A stretch of 64,000 nt of DNA, taken from the NCBI GenBank assembly GCA_964247055.1, contig OZ176058.1:2728001-2792000 (forward strand), in the 5' to 3' direction. Every line of letters starts with the position of its first letter. The stretch's first letter is position 1. The notes under the pieces are model-generated. The model was not told the origin of the DNA and made no database searches. It saw only the letters and a list, made by a program, of their open reading frames with translations. The position numbers were made by a program, and so were the translations under genes. Below are positions 13,501 to 23,450 of this stretch, piece by piece. Origin of the DNA: Paragordius varius (Eukaryota > Nematomorpha).

Positions 13501-16500
13501 TTCATCGGTTCCTTAAAAGGCTCCAAAATCAGTTTTAAAATGTCCAACGCTTGGCTCATTGAAAGCTAACACGGCACCAAATGTAAAGTTGATTTATTCA
13601 CGTATGGCAATATGGTATATTAAAATAGAGTTGAGCGATAAAAAGAAAAACCAAAAATAAAAAAGTGACTGGCTATTATATCACAAGTTCTTTTTATGTG
13701 TGCATGCCTTATTTGCATAGACGTTACACAATGGTTATTCTCAACAACAGATAAGCTTTAACACGAAATATATATATAATATTCAAATACAAAATAACTG
13801 ATGCAACATGAATTGAGGGTGTTAACAAAATAGAATATTATAACCTTACATAATCATATGAGTTTACATATGGCTATCATTACAATATAATAAAATTATT
13901 CCTTTTTTATTACAATTTATGTTTTGTTTTTATAGCTTTAAAATTTTTACTGTATTATACCCTATTTTAGTTAAATAAATTTGGTTCAGTACGAGCCCGA
14001 TGGTATGTATGCGTTTACAATACCATGAAATATTTCCCACTCATAAATGGTCATCTGTTTGTCCAAAAATATTTTGCGGATCAAAATGAAACGCGACAAT
14101 CGGTAAGATTCCAAATTTAATACTTTTTAAAGATTTAACAAAAAATGAGATTCAATTTATAGATTACAGTATGAGAGTAAGTATACATTGCTAGAAAGTT
14201 ATTAATTATTTGCCAAATAGTAAATACAACAAAAGGCACTATTATTGGCTAATAATAGTAAAAAGTAAAAAAAATAACTATAAACCAATAATACTGCCCT
14301 TTGTTGTATTTACTATTTGGAAATAATTAATAACTTTCTAGCAATGTACACTTACTACTGTAATTGCTTAATAGCTACTATAAAAAAGAAATTATTTCAA
14401 ATAAAATAATATTTCAAATTATACTGCTCCTTGTTTAATTATATTAAATATTATTAATATAAACATAAGATTTTGAAATATTTTTTAAAATTTTAATATT
14501 TTAAAATTTTTTATTTTATACAAGTTAATAATCAATTTATTTATAGTTTTTAATTATAATCCTAATTTAACCTTAATATATACAATAAGAATGGTTTTAA
14601 ATTGAATGCTCTCAATTCCGTAAAAGGTGGAAATTATATATGGATTTTTTTGGAACTAATTTGAGAATAAAGACTGTGTCTGTTGTTGTTTAAGTATTTA
14701 CCTATTTTTCAGTTATCAAATTAAACAGGGTTGGTCAACAAGAGCTCTTAGAGACTTTATGCGCGGCCCGCAAATGGAAATCCCTAATTTGTAAAAACAT
14801 GCTCATAAAATCATACGGAATTGATATTTTTTATATAATTTTTTCAAATATATCTATGCAAATACCAAGAAGAACTAGAAAAAAATGTTGTATTACGTTT
14901 AATTTTTCCAGTATTATGTTTGAAAATAAAAATTATTTGAATTCCCATATATTTCTAATGCGGTCTGCTGGATTATCAAACGAAAAATGCGCCCCCGAAG
15001 CCATTTGTGTTAAATACCTCTGGTTTAAAAGTACCGCATCGAAAAAACCTCGTTATTTAATATAAGAATAATGTATTTAATTTTATTATATTCATTTTAA
15101 TAGTATAAACTGTTTTTAAGCAAAAAAAATTGGATATGTAAAAAATGCTAATTTTTAAAACCTTTTACAATTCAAATTCACCCTTAAACAATTCAAATTC
15201 ACCCTTAAACAATTCAAATTCACCCTTGAACAATTCAAATTCACCATCGAACAATTCAAATTCACCCTCAATTAAAATATATGTTTTTCAATATTAAAAA
15301 CCTCTATATTATTATATTTTTAAAAAATAAAAATTTTGATTCAAATTAAAATAATACTAAGAAAATAATAAACTATGCTAAAGATATATTTCATATTAAT
15401 AATGAGTTATATTAGTTCGAAAACACACAATTTATTTTTAGGGTGAATCTGAATTGTTCAAGGGTGAATTTGAATTGCTCGAGGGTGAATTTGAATTGTT
15501 CAAGGGTGAATTTGAACTGTAAATGGTATATTGTCAGGTACATTTACATGATTAAGGCAAAATCCATTTTTTACCAAAAGTTTTATTCCAATAATATTTC
15601 GCTTTACTGCAGTTGCTATTTAGTATTATTTATTAAAATTAATATAAATTTGATCATAGTTAATTTTATCATTAGACTCTAAAATTAATCTATATTAATA
15701 ACACAACAATACCACTAAAAGTTTTTTTGATGCAAAATGTGGTAATTTTGAATTAATCTAGAAAGTTCCAAAAACTCAATAAGAAATCTCACCATAATAA
15801 TTTTGATTGAAAAATATTTTTTTACCTAGATACATAACATATCTAACGAAATTATTCAAATCTTTAATGAACGGTTGCCTCACATTGATTGGATGGATAA
15901 ACAGACACGTGTTTCTGCCCAAAGAAAAGTATTTTCTTTAGAATATATTTAAAGATTGATATAAGATCCATTTTATTTATTAAAAATATATATAAACCCT
16001 TTTCCTTGCTTATATTTATTTCTTAATAAATATTACTTTCGTTATTGAATTAGGCCGATTTTATTATCAAGAAAATTGGATTTCCAGACTTGTTGTACAA
16101 TTTGGATTACATCGATGAATTGAATAGCAAGGTAAATATACCATTTACAGTCAAATTCCCTTGAACAATTCAAATTCACCCTAAAATAAATTATGTGTTT
16201 TTTAAGATTAAAAATTACATATAGTTTTTAGATTTTTAAAAAATGGAATTTTGTTTATAATTAATATAACACTGAAAAAATAATAAACTATGCCATAGGA
16301 ATATATATTTTATTAATTATTAGTTATATAAGCCCGAAAAGACATAATTTATTTTTAGGGTTAATTGAATTGTTTATGGGTAAATTTGAATTTATGGGTG
16401 AATTTGAATTAAATAACCAGGTCACCTTTTTTGTCTATTATTTATTATATATTTTTAATAAACATAATAAGTTAAACGTGACAAATTTTATTGCTGTTAA

Positions 16501-19500
16501 TGTCTTTTATTATTATACAATTTTAAGATAAAATATACACACAGCAAATACCTTTAAAGTGTTCAGATATGCATGCTAAAATCTGAGATTAGGGTTTAAT
16601 TTTTTTAGGGATAGTGTTCATACAAATTGTTATTATGGTATTGTAGATACAATCTGATGAAGAATATTTTTTTAAAGTGGTAAAAAATTAACACCAATTT
16701 ATATTAAATAATTGTGTTCGCAGGTTACAATGAATCCGTTATTAGGATTTCATTTTTTAAGCTTAAAAAAATTCAGTTAACACATTTTACTTACTTTAAT
16801 ATTGTATAGATACAAATAGACGAAGAATATTATTTTGAAAACATTATTGGGTTGGAGAGCCGAATGAGTCAATTAGATCATGCTTATTATCGCAAACCTG
16901 TGGATCGTACGGAGTATATTTTTTATATATTAGTATGCGATGCATTTTAAAATAAATTATTTGATTTTTATTAATTGTTGTTTTTCAAGACAGATTTTAG
17001 CAAAATTATTTGTTTAAAAATGAGAGAAGCATTAATGAAAATTTATATAAATTTTAATTAGTATTTCTGTAAATAATTTTCGCTTTTCTGAGACTTTTGG
17101 AATTTTTTTTGCTTGGTCATTGCTAGTTCATTTATAATTTGAGGTAATATATTAGCAAATAAAAATATTATTGGCTTAACTCAAAGATATTTTTCGGCTT
17201 TTCATAATTATTAGTCAATAATACTGCTGTTTGGTGCATATGATATCTGGCAGTATTTTTAATCAAAACTACCAATAATATCAGTTTTAAAGTTTATTAC
17301 TGTAGAGTCTTATAAAATTACCTTAAAGGTAATTTAACATGTAATAAGGGAAATGCTAAGTTACAATATAAAAATCATTTAAGCCAACATAGACCATTCG
17401 TACTTCAAGTTAGTCCTTGAACATTTCAAGTTAGTTCTTGAAACTCTAAGTTGGTCCTTAAAAATCTAAGTTTGTTAACTAATCTGGATTTATGATATAT
17501 TTATTCATTTAAAATTAATATTTTTAATTAAAAACCAATTTTTTGTTTCTGAATATCAATAAAATTTAATTATTAATGTTTTAAACGAAAAAATGTTATA
17601 AATAACCTAGACTATTTTTTTCAATTGTGTTGAATCTTATTAAAATTAATTATATCTAAAAACTTAATAAAGATATACAGTTTCTGAATGATCAAAGTGA
17701 TTTAACAAGAGCATATGTTAAAAATTATTAAATATTTTATAATGGTTTGATCGATAAAAGTTAAAAACAAATTATAAAAGTTGAACCAACTTGAAGTGTT
17801 CAAGGACACTCATGAAGTTCAAAGGATATAGAATCTATCTATATGTTTATATTTACATAAAACTATTTCATTTTACCAAAAACATATAGATGGAAAGATA
17901 CGATATTGGAAGTGAATGCTTATTACCATTGGAATAAAAACTATATAAGTGCGTGGATTCTCTTATAAATTTTTTAAAAAAATATATGCCTTAACTTTAA
18001 ATAATTTTTACAAACATAAATTTTAGTGATCCCTGCCGGTATATTGCAACCACCATTTTATGAAAACGGTTATCCCAGGTATTCGTTTAATATGTGGTTG
18101 TTAAAATTTTTTAAAAATAGGTAATATATATGTTGTTAAAATTAAAATAATAAAGACAAAACATAAAAAGTAAAAGCTAATAACTTTTTATAAATAAAAC
18201 CACAATTTATAATCTTGACCTTTTAGTACATATAATGTTGGGTGATGAAAGAAAAGAAAAGAAATGTAAATTGGTAAAATTGGATTTTTTTTTCAATTGT
18301 ATTTTCTAATTAGGTTATATTATTAAGATTAGTGTTTAACTTTGTAATATTATAATTTTAATTTTTACTGTATATTCAGGTCCATAAAATATAGTCGAAT
18401 TGGATTTATAATTGGTCATGAAACAACGCATGCTTTTGACATATCTGGTAAAAATTTAAAATTTTTTATAGAATTCACACCTTAAATGAACCCTTGACAC
18501 TTCATGTTTACCCCCTAAACATTTGAAATTCCCCTAAAAATAAATGGTGTTTTTAAATTACCTATATTTTGCACATTTTATAAATAAACTACCAACAGAA
18601 AAAAATGATAAACTATGTTATAAAGATATTTTCATATCAATATTTATTTTAATTAGCCCAATCATGCTTTATTAAATTTGGGGGAATTCGTAATGTTCAA
18701 GGATGAGTTTGAAATGTTTAAGGGTAAATAAAAGATGTAAATTTTATAAATATAATTTACTAACGAATAAATCCTAGGTAGTCAATACAACGAATATGGG
18801 AATCAAAAAGAATGGTGGTCTAAAACTATCACGGAAGATTTTAAGAAGAAAGCTGAATGTATTATCCAACAATATGGAAACTACATTATACCCGATTTAA
18901 ATATTAAGGTTAATTTGATTCTTTGACAAAAAAACTTTTATTTAACACTTTATTACAGGGGTTGATGATAGAAAAAATTATAATTTTATGAGTAATTTTT
19001 TCGGCAATAAAACCAAATAAGACAAATAAATAATTTTTTAAGGTTTTTTAAACCTTATTATTTTTCCTATATTAAATATCATTTAATTAAGATTATAAAA
19101 TGGATAATAAATTGTACCCATACATGTCTTATACTTAATTTGCAATGTAAAACCAGCCAGTGGTCTTTCAAAAAATATCTGCCTTTAAACTTTAACTTTT
19201 TGTAGGTATAATATTAATTATTACTATGTATATATATTCTAGAAAAAAAACAATTTTTTTATTTTTATAATTTTATACAATTTTTTGAATGATTTGCCAA
19301 TCAATCATGAATATTTTTGACTTTAAATTATATTTGCATTTTTAGTTTATTAAATTAATTATTATATAATATGCTAAAATGGATATTTTTAATTTCGGTA
19401 GTGAGTCCGAGAGTAGTAATCCATATGATAAAATGTCGAAATTTATTTATTTTTTTTTAATTTTATTATTACAATAAAGATACCAAATTTTTGAATCATA

Positions 19501-22500
19501 AGACAACCATACTTTAAACCTAATTTTTTTCCTTAAAAATTAATTGGATTACAATTGTTTAAACATAAAATGAATATGTTATCGATATATATTTTCATGT
19601 TTTGTCATTCAAATCGTTGCACTTTAAAAGTATGGTTGTCTATTTGAAAAAAAAATGTCTTTATTTTTTACGTTTTGTAAATATAATTTTAATACTGGAA
19701 AATTATTTTTTGGTATAGTTAAGTGGTTTTAACACACAAAGCGAAAATATTGCTGACAATGGTGGAATCAAACAAGCTTATGCGGTAAATAAATTATAAT
19801 ATAATTTATTTAACTTTATTTAACACTTCATTACCTTTTGGGGTAGTTTTCTATCCTAGAGCGTAAATATATCTTAACAAATATTATATCCAGCCGAATT
19901 TTAAAAAATATAATTAGCCGAATTTGAAATCGCATTATACAGAAATTTTTTTAGTAATGTAAAATTATAAAATCCTCATCTCAAACTTTTTTACTTTTTT
20001 TAAAAATCACTATTGCAACAGTCAAATAAATGTTTTGGCTAACATTATAAAGCTTTCAGGCTACATTTTACCAGCAAAAACTTTATATTTTGGTTTTAAT
20101 ATCAGCTGTTCATTTTAATCGCATATTAAAGCTGTCCCAATTTTAAACTCTAAATGTCATAAGCTGAGAAAATTTTTATTTACTTGCGCCTTTGATATAA
20201 AGTTACCCCAAGATGTCATTTAGGACAAAAAGTGAAAAGGTCACAAAGTGTTAAGCATCATAATAATATTCGCATTATTCAAAACTAGCGCCATTATGCA
20301 CACCAATTAGCAATAATTTATATATATTTATATATATATATATATATATATATAACTATTTTTGTAAAATTCAATCGTAATATATGATTTTAAATTTTTG
20401 GATTTTTTTAATTTTAATTTTGTACAACAAAAAAATCAACGTAACGTATTATTCAAAACTATCCCGCGTTTTATACAAACAAATTATTTTAAAATTTTTT
20501 ACAAATTTTGTTAAAATATTTAAATTATAAAATAACTCTAGTTCAGAGATAAGAAATTTTATAATTAAAAATTTTATTTATATTAGAAACATTAAATTAT
20601 ACAGAAAAACATAAATTTAAAGACGACCATTTTTTTAAGAAAACTCATCATTTTGGTTTTTAGAATGATATAGAAATATATATTCTTAATACAATTGTAA
20701 ATAAACAGTTTATATGGGTAAAATGAATGTTTTAAAAAGTATGGTGCTTATTTCAAAACTATTATTTGTCTTTATATTTTTACCTTTTGTCTGTATAATT
20801 TTATTTTTACTAAATATAATTTATATCTCTATACTTAGGCTTTCAAAAAATCCGAACAAATTTATGGTGAAGATTATACGTTACCCTCACTTACACTCAA
20901 TCCAGACCAAATATTTTTCCTAAGTTTTGCTCAAGTAATTTAACCCGATCCATTTTTTTCCTATCTAAGATTTTATTATGAATTGCAATCTACCAAAAAA
21001 ATTTTGGTTTTAAATTTTTTTGCTAAAAAATCCAATTTCTTATGTCAATTTTGCTTTTCAGTACCTTTTTAATAAAGTGAAATGCCATGTCCAGTTTTTT
21101 AAAAAAAGTATCATACAATTAATTTTTAAGAGCCTATTTATATTATTCTTTTTGTGGCTTTTATGATTAGAATTAAGTATAACACACACATGAAAAATAC
21201 GAACGAAACAAACAATTGTATTTTTAGGTTTCTAAAATGCCTTTTTTGATATTAGGTTGTTGAAAAAAAAATACTAATACGTTAGAATTTTCTTATATTT
21301 TGGTTTTTTTACAAACGCAACATTCAAGCAAACGCCACTTTTTTACTAGCGGCATTTTTTTGAGCAAAGACTACATTTTTTTCCGGGAAACGCTACATTT
21401 TTTCAGTTGCCTTTGGATGAAAAACGTTCGCTTGAATAATGTTGTCTTTGTTTAAAAAATGTTGTCTTTATTGATAAAAATATTGCCTTTGGTTAAAAAA
21501 ATGTGATGTTTGCCTGAAAAAATGCCTTTGTTGATAAAAAATGTTGCTTTTGATTGAAAAATGAATAAGTTAAAAAAAATATATTTTTTAGATTTACTTT
21601 TTTTATGTATAAAAAAAGATATGGTGTGGTTTAACTCATCCGGACAAAGTTAAAAATGATATACCACTCTTATCACACCCTTATGAAAGATTCAGGTATT
21701 ATTATTTTAATATATTATAAAATTTTATTAAGTTTATTATCCATATAATGACCCTTTAAAAATGATATAACTTTTTTCTATAAAAATTTTCTGTAACCAA
21801 AGTAATTTTATTTAAAAATGTAAAAATATAATGACAAACATTGTAAAAAAAATAATTTTAAATTTTGAATTAATGTTTTAATAAGTAAGTAACACTGTCT
21901 TTAAAAAAAATATTTTTTTAGTTAAAAACATCTGACCATTTAACAAAAAAAACTTTTTTTATATATTAAAACTTGTATGTAATGATATTAATTGTTCAAA
22001 CATCTAATTCGATGCTAAAAAATATGCTAAAAAATAAAATATAATAAATCTTTTGTTGTTTTATTCTATGAGTAAAAATATAAAGATTTACGACAGTTTT
22101 TTAGATTAAAACTTCATCTTATTATTTTGAACGCAACATTAGAGCTGATACTAGAAAACAAACTCCTATTTTTTAAAGTTGCATTGGTTAACATTTAATT
22201 ATCAAACCCTCTTGCACACCTGTTACACATAAAAAACATGCAATTTTATTTAGAGTCTCATATTCTAGGTCTAAGATTGCGACCAGATATATAAATCGAA
22301 AATATTTTCTGGTAAAATGTGATTAAAAAGCTTTCCAAATTAATAATTTACATTTTTTACCATATTATAGATTTTAAATTTATAATTTCTAAAAAATTAA
22401 AGAAAGATAAAAAAGTTTGAGAGTTTAATTTACCATTTTTTAGAAAAATTTTTTTAATCATGCGCTAAAAACTAAAGGGTGCAGTGTTAAAGATTAATTT

Positions 22501-22919
22501 ATTAAAATGCATAAAAAATTTATATTTTTTAAGTTTGTTTTATTTTACCTCATATATACAGTAAAAATTTATTTTATACGGACAAAACTTAAAAAGTCAT
22601 AAAAAAATAATTTTTATAAATCACGAACTTACATCATGAGTATGTTACGAATTATAACTCTATGATGTTAGATGCAAAGTTTATATTAAAATAAAGTTGC
22701 GTTCAAATAATATAGTTTATTTTTTATTTTCAAAAAAATTGAAAATATTTACAATTTATCGCTATAATTATGATTTCAATTTGCAAAATAGTTGTTATAT
22801 AGTTTTTTGAATTTTCTAGAGTTATTGGAACTTTATCAAATTTTCCGAGTTTTGCCAAAGCTTACAATTGCCCCTTAGGATCACCCATGAACCCGATTGA
22901 AAAGTGTGCAGTCTGGTGA
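154..22919 (+). CDS. Neprilysin-like M13 zinc metallopeptidase, 3' 19 exons (5' end outside window)
   Basis: Membrane-type M13 endopeptidases cleave small peptides outside the cell. Exons, all joining in frame: 154-315, 1391-1477, 2580-2812, 3336-3506, 5989-6075, 6861-6982, 8551-8644, 13971-14102, 15830-15928, 16054-16131, 16810-16913, 17890-17948, 18027-18078, 18380-18447, 18778-18908, 19719-19784, 20839-20934, 21619-21695, 22820-22919. Together they give about 671 residues; the family is usually 700-770, so the missing part is the N-terminal tail and membrane anchor. Visible family marks are the early [10 protein letters not shown] block, substrate-binding [13 protein letters not shown], zinc site HETTH (HExxH), ENIAD (ExxxD, third zinc ligand), FAQIWCG, the HPYERFR block holding the conserved His and Arg, and C-terminal CAVW. 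No internal stop is needed, so the gene looks active. HETTHAFD differs from the usual HE(I/L)THGFD. The donor after 6982 (GTTTAT) and the A-rich acceptor before 21619 are weak, so those edges are less sure. Confidence 0.93.
349..682. mobile_element. Degenerate hAT-like nonautonomous element (tentative)
   Basis: The left edge has TTGTCCAACAC, and the right edge has its inverted match GTGTTGGACAA followed by CCCTAG. Both are next to G+C-richer stretches, which is typical of hAT ends in AT-rich DNA. It lies in the first intron visible here. Near 430-500 it also contains a small palindrome built on AACGCAACATT and AATGTTGCGTTTG, which reappears in the array at 21300-21560. I could not find a clean 8-bp target duplication. 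Confidence 0.4.
836..950. mobile_element. MITE family C, 115 bp, TA-flanked
   Basis: TIR CACTAGCGTATG on the left and CGTACGCTACTG on the right, with TA directly outside both ends. Two further copies of the same size are at 6533-6647 and 6697-6812. Termini of this form with TA target sites fit Tc1/mariner-type nonautonomous elements. Confidence 0.65.
1479..1514. repeat. (TA)n microsatellite at a splice donor
   Basis: A run of about 18 TA units begins inside the donor GTATATAT of the exon ending at 1477, so the donor and the microsatellite overlap. Confidence 0.9.
1700..2320 (+). repeat. Echo copies of peptidase exon 2580-2812
   Basis: The start of the real exon (AG then AAAATATTGAGAAAATAAAG) is echoed upstream at about 1706, 1912, 2066 and 2209. 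The best copy, about 2209-2310, keeps the AG, the AATAAAGCTTAAACC block, ATCGAATT and GGGGGATG in the same order as the true exon, followed by exon-like sequence with small gaps. None is open throughout, so these look like decayed duplicates. Confidence 0.75.
3724..3755 (+). repeat. Echo of the 3' end of peptidase exon 3336-3506
   Basis: The exon end GCTCTCGAATATCAATTAGT at 3483 recurs about 243 bp downstream as GCCCTTGAATATCAATAAGT, followed by a degraded donor. Confidence 0.6.
4020..4320. repeat. Broken fragments of MITE family B
   Basis: Two fragments, about 4020-4215 and 4240-4320, carry the AATTCAAATTCACCCT unit of family B and its internal GGGCTAATATAACTCATC block. Proper ends are missing. 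Confidence 0.5.
4328..4860. mobile_element. MITE family E, about 533 bp
   Basis: Outer TIR TTAACACTC at the left and GAGTGTTAA at the right. Just inside are the inverted blocks CCTTTTGGGGTAG and CTACCCCATAAAA. Related copies are at 19820-20254 and 24687-25264, with fragments at 52640-52745, 56352-57080 and 60290-60600. Nothing coding is seen inside. Confidence 0.6.
4944..5184. mobile_element. MITE family B, diverged copy
   Basis: Degraded arms with CAAATTCACCCCTGAAC on the left and GGGTGAATTTGGAATG on the right, around the usual internal AAATTATG block. It lies in the intron between exons 3336-3506 and 5989-6075. Confidence 0.55.
6533..6647. mobile_element. MITE family C copy
   Basis: Left end CTGTAGCATATAGG and right end CATACGCTACTG next to TA. 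Same 115-bp size as the copy at 836. It lies only 50 bp from another copy in the same intron. Confidence 0.55.
6697..6812. mobile_element. MITE family C, best-preserved copy
   Basis: TIR CAGTAGCGTATGGTAA and the inverse CATACGCTACTG, TA on both sides, 116 bp. It ends about 48 bp before the exon that begins at 6861. Confidence 0.75.
7237..7463. mobile_element. MITE family F, palindromic, 227 bp
   Basis: TIR CAGTCATGTATCC and GGGTACATGACCG with TA outside both ends. The arms are long (AAGAATGGAAAAGACAAG against CTTGTTTTTTCCATTCTT), so a transcript would fold into a near-perfect hairpin. A second copy is at 51102-51311 in intron 1 of the isomerase gene. Confidence 0.8.
7464..8550. other. Intron sequence, nothing recognised
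   Basis: AT-rich intron between a family F MITE and the exon at 8551. I see no element ends, no exon-like island and no tandem array here. Confidence 0.6.
9187..9364. mobile_element. MITE distantly related to family C
   Basis: Left end with CAGCGTATGACATG and TTAGTCCATAC; right end with GGACTAATTATG and ATGCTATACACTACT. The arms are inverted and longer than in the 115-bp copies. Confidence 0.5.
9400..9559. repeat. Partial family D-like arm interrupted by the Gypsy insertion
   Basis: TACATTGC, a GCATATACGGCAAAGAGC stretch and ATTATTATTGATTA resemble the left arm of family D (14167-14360). The retroelement at 9565 follows closely, so it may have landed in an older MITE. Confidence 0.35.
9565..9833 (-). 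repeat. 3' LTR of the Ty3/Gypsy element
   Basis: 269 bp, begins TGTAAAG and ends CTTACA. It pairs with 13582-13850, with about 99 percent identity by eye. Confidence 0.95.
10139..13431 (-). pseudogene. Gag-Pol coding region of the Ty3/Gypsy element
   Basis: Order on the - strand: Gag region with a CCHC-type knuckle, retropepsin-like protease, reverse transcriptase, RNase H, then integrase with a zinc-binding head and catalytic core. The region matches the usual Ty3/Gypsy plan and is treated here as a fossil. Confidence 0.9.
13582..13850 (-). repeat. 5' LTR of the Ty3/Gypsy element
   Basis: Second 269-bp copy in the same orientation. The element reads on the - strand, so this is the upstream LTR and would hold its promoter. 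Confidence 0.95.
14167..14360. mobile_element. MITE family D, palindromic, 194 bp
   Basis: TIR CAGTATGAGAGTAAGTATAC on the left and its near-inverse ending CTTACTACTG on the right, TA outside both ends. The inner arms (GCTAGAAAGTTATTAATTA and its complement) run for most of the element. A second copy is at 61264-61453. Confidence 0.8.
14726..15022. mobile_element. hAT-like nonautonomous element (tentative)
   Basis: Left end CAGGGTTGGTCAACA followed by a G+C-richer ATGCGCGGCCCGC. Right end reads, reversed, CAGAGGTATTTAACAC then GCTTCGGGGGCGC. The ends match only partly and the flanking 8 bases are a poor duplicate. The right end shares its GGCGATTTGTGCTGG-like block with 58600 and 63610. Confidence 0.4.
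15161..15528. mobile_element. MITE family B with the longest repeat arms
   Basis: The left arm holds five copies of a 21-bp unit (AATTCAAATTCACCCTTAAAC and variants). The right arm holds four inverted units, ending TGTAAATGGTA at the family terminus. An open frame across the right arm (repeating NLNCSRV) is only the translation of this tandem repeat. Confidence 0.85.
16139..16415. mobile_element. MITE family B copy
   Basis: Begins TACCATTTACAG after TA, has two left units and a degraded right arm. It lies 8 bp after the exon ending at 16131, so it nearly touches the splice donor. Confidence 0.7.
16639..16680 (+). repeat. Echo of the 5' end of peptidase exon 16810-16913
   Basis: TTGTAGATACAATCTGATGA here matches the real acceptor and exon start TATAGATACAAATAGACGA about 165 bp downstream, including the AG and the GAAGAATATT block. 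Confidence 0.65.
17390..17830. mobile_element. Distant relative of MITE family B with another repeat unit
   Basis: The left arm has three or four units of the form TTCAAGTTAGTCCTTGAAC. The right arm has inverted units (AACTTGAAGTGTTCAAGGA). The plan matches family B but the unit sequence differs. Confidence 0.5.
18477..18742. mobile_element. MITE family B, diverged copy
   Basis: The left arm has ACCCTTGACACTTCATGTTT; the right arm has GTTCAAGGATGAGTTTG. The internal AAATGGTG block is present. It lies between the HExxH exon and the next exon. Confidence 0.55.
19470..19705. mobile_element. MITE family A copy, diverged
   Basis: Left-arm block AGACAACCATACTTTAAACC and right-arm blocks AAAGTATGGTTGTC and TTTACGTTTTG are present. 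The outer ends are worn. Confidence 0.55.
19820..20254. mobile_element. MITE family E copy
   Basis: TTAACACTTCATTACC and CCTTTTGGGGTAG on the left; GTTACCCCAAG and AAGTGTTAA on the right. It shares the internal CAGCTGTTC block with the copy at 4328. Confidence 0.6.
20318..20355. repeat. (TA)n microsatellite
   Basis: Mostly TA dinucleotides in a peptidase intron. Confidence 0.85.
20577..20817. mobile_element. MITE family A copy
   Basis: Left arm AAATTATACAGAAAAACAT and AAAGACGACCAT; right arm AAAAAGTATGGTGC, TTTGTCTTTATATTTTTAC and ATTTTTACT. It ends about 20 bp before the exon at 20839. The open frame starting at 20714 merges its right arm with that exon. Confidence 0.65.
21300..21560. repeat. 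Head-to-head arrays of a short AACGCAACATT-type unit
   Basis: The first half has degenerate units (ACAAACGCAACATT, AAACGCCACTTTTTT, AAACGCTACATTTTTT). The second half has the same units inverted (AATGTTGTCTTTG, AAATGTTGCTTTTG). This resembles an element whose arms grew by short tandem duplication, as in family B but with another unit. Confidence 0.55.
22127..22712. mobile_element. TIR element with TTTGAACGCAAC ends (tentative)
   Basis: TTTTGAACGCAACATTAG near 22127 is mirrored by AAGTTGCGTTCAAAT near 22700. The ends relate to the 21300 array. The interior shows nothing coding, and the element lies just before the last peptidase exon. Confidence 0.4.
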
Positions 22920-22940
22920 TTTTGAAGTGCAAATTTTAAA

Positions 22941-22946
22941 AATAAA
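22941..22946 (+). promoter_or_regulatory. Candidate polyadenylation signal of the M13 peptidase gene
   Basis: An AATAAA hexamer lies 22 bases after the TGA of the peptidase gene. In DNA this AT-rich the hexamer occurs often by chance, so only its position supports it. Confidence 0.35.
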
Positions 22947-23109
22947 CTAATTTTATATATTTATATCGTTATACTGTGATGTTAATTTTTAATAAATATC
23001 TTTTTTATAAGATTGATTTTCAATATCAATTTATGTAATATTTTTGAGAGGTTTAACACTTTTCTACCAGCTAAAAATATTAACTGACAGCTTATTAAAA
23101 ATATTACAT

Positions 23110-23450
23110 ATACCATTTACAATTTAAATTGATCCTTAAACAATTTAAATTCACTCTTGAACAATTTAAATTCACCGTTGAAAAATTCAAATACCCTTAA
23201 ATAATTAATATGTTTTTTAAAATTCAAATTTACCTATATTTCTATATTTTTTGAAAATAAAATTATGTTTTAAATTAATGTATTATTTAAAACATTATAA
23301 AGTATGCCATAGAAATATTATATTATTAATGAGTTATATTAGTTCGAATACACATAATTTGTTTTTAGGGTGAATTTGAATTGTTTGAGGGTGAATTTGA
23401 ATTGTACGAGGGTGAATTAAATTTGTTCAAGGGTAAAATACTGTAAATGG
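23110..23450. mobile_element. MITE family B copy, three to four units per arm
   Basis: TACCATTTACAATTTAAAT opens the left arm; the right arm has GGGTGAATTTGAATTG repeats and ends TGTAAATGG. It lies about 190 bp after the peptidase stop codon. Confidence 0.7.

Larger units (their letters stand above)
9565..13850 (-). mobile_element. Ty3/Gypsy LTR retrotransposon, antisense in a peptidase intron
   Basis: 4,286 bp with 269-bp terminal repeats at both ends, each starting TG and ending CA, flanked by the 5-bp duplication TAATC (9560-9564 and 13851-13855). A primer-binding site candidate starting TGGTGCCG lies just inside the 5' LTR (13566-13580), and a purine tract lies just inside the 3' LTR (about 9838-9848). 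Coding parts in order on the - strand are Gag with a zinc knuckle, protease, reverse transcriptase, RNase H and integrase. No envelope is seen. The LTRs differ at about three positions, so the insertion is recent. It looks nearly whole, with perhaps one or two breaks in its coding part. It most resembles invertebrate Ty3/Gypsy elements of the K02A2.6-like kind. It is spliced out with the host intron and runs against host transcription. Confidence 0.95.

Noticed and set aside
15161-15290. CRISPR-like direct repeats
   Set aside because: Units are contiguous without spacers, inverted at the other arm of a MITE, and the DNA is eukaryotic.
15443-15682. Open frame with repeating NLNCSRV peptide
   Set aside because: It is the translation of the 21-bp units in the right arm of a family B MITE; unit length divisible by three keeps the frame open.
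20714-20923. Hydrophobic 69-residue open frame
   Set aside because: It fuses the right arm of a family A MITE with part of peptidase exon 20839-20934 across its splice acceptor in another frame.
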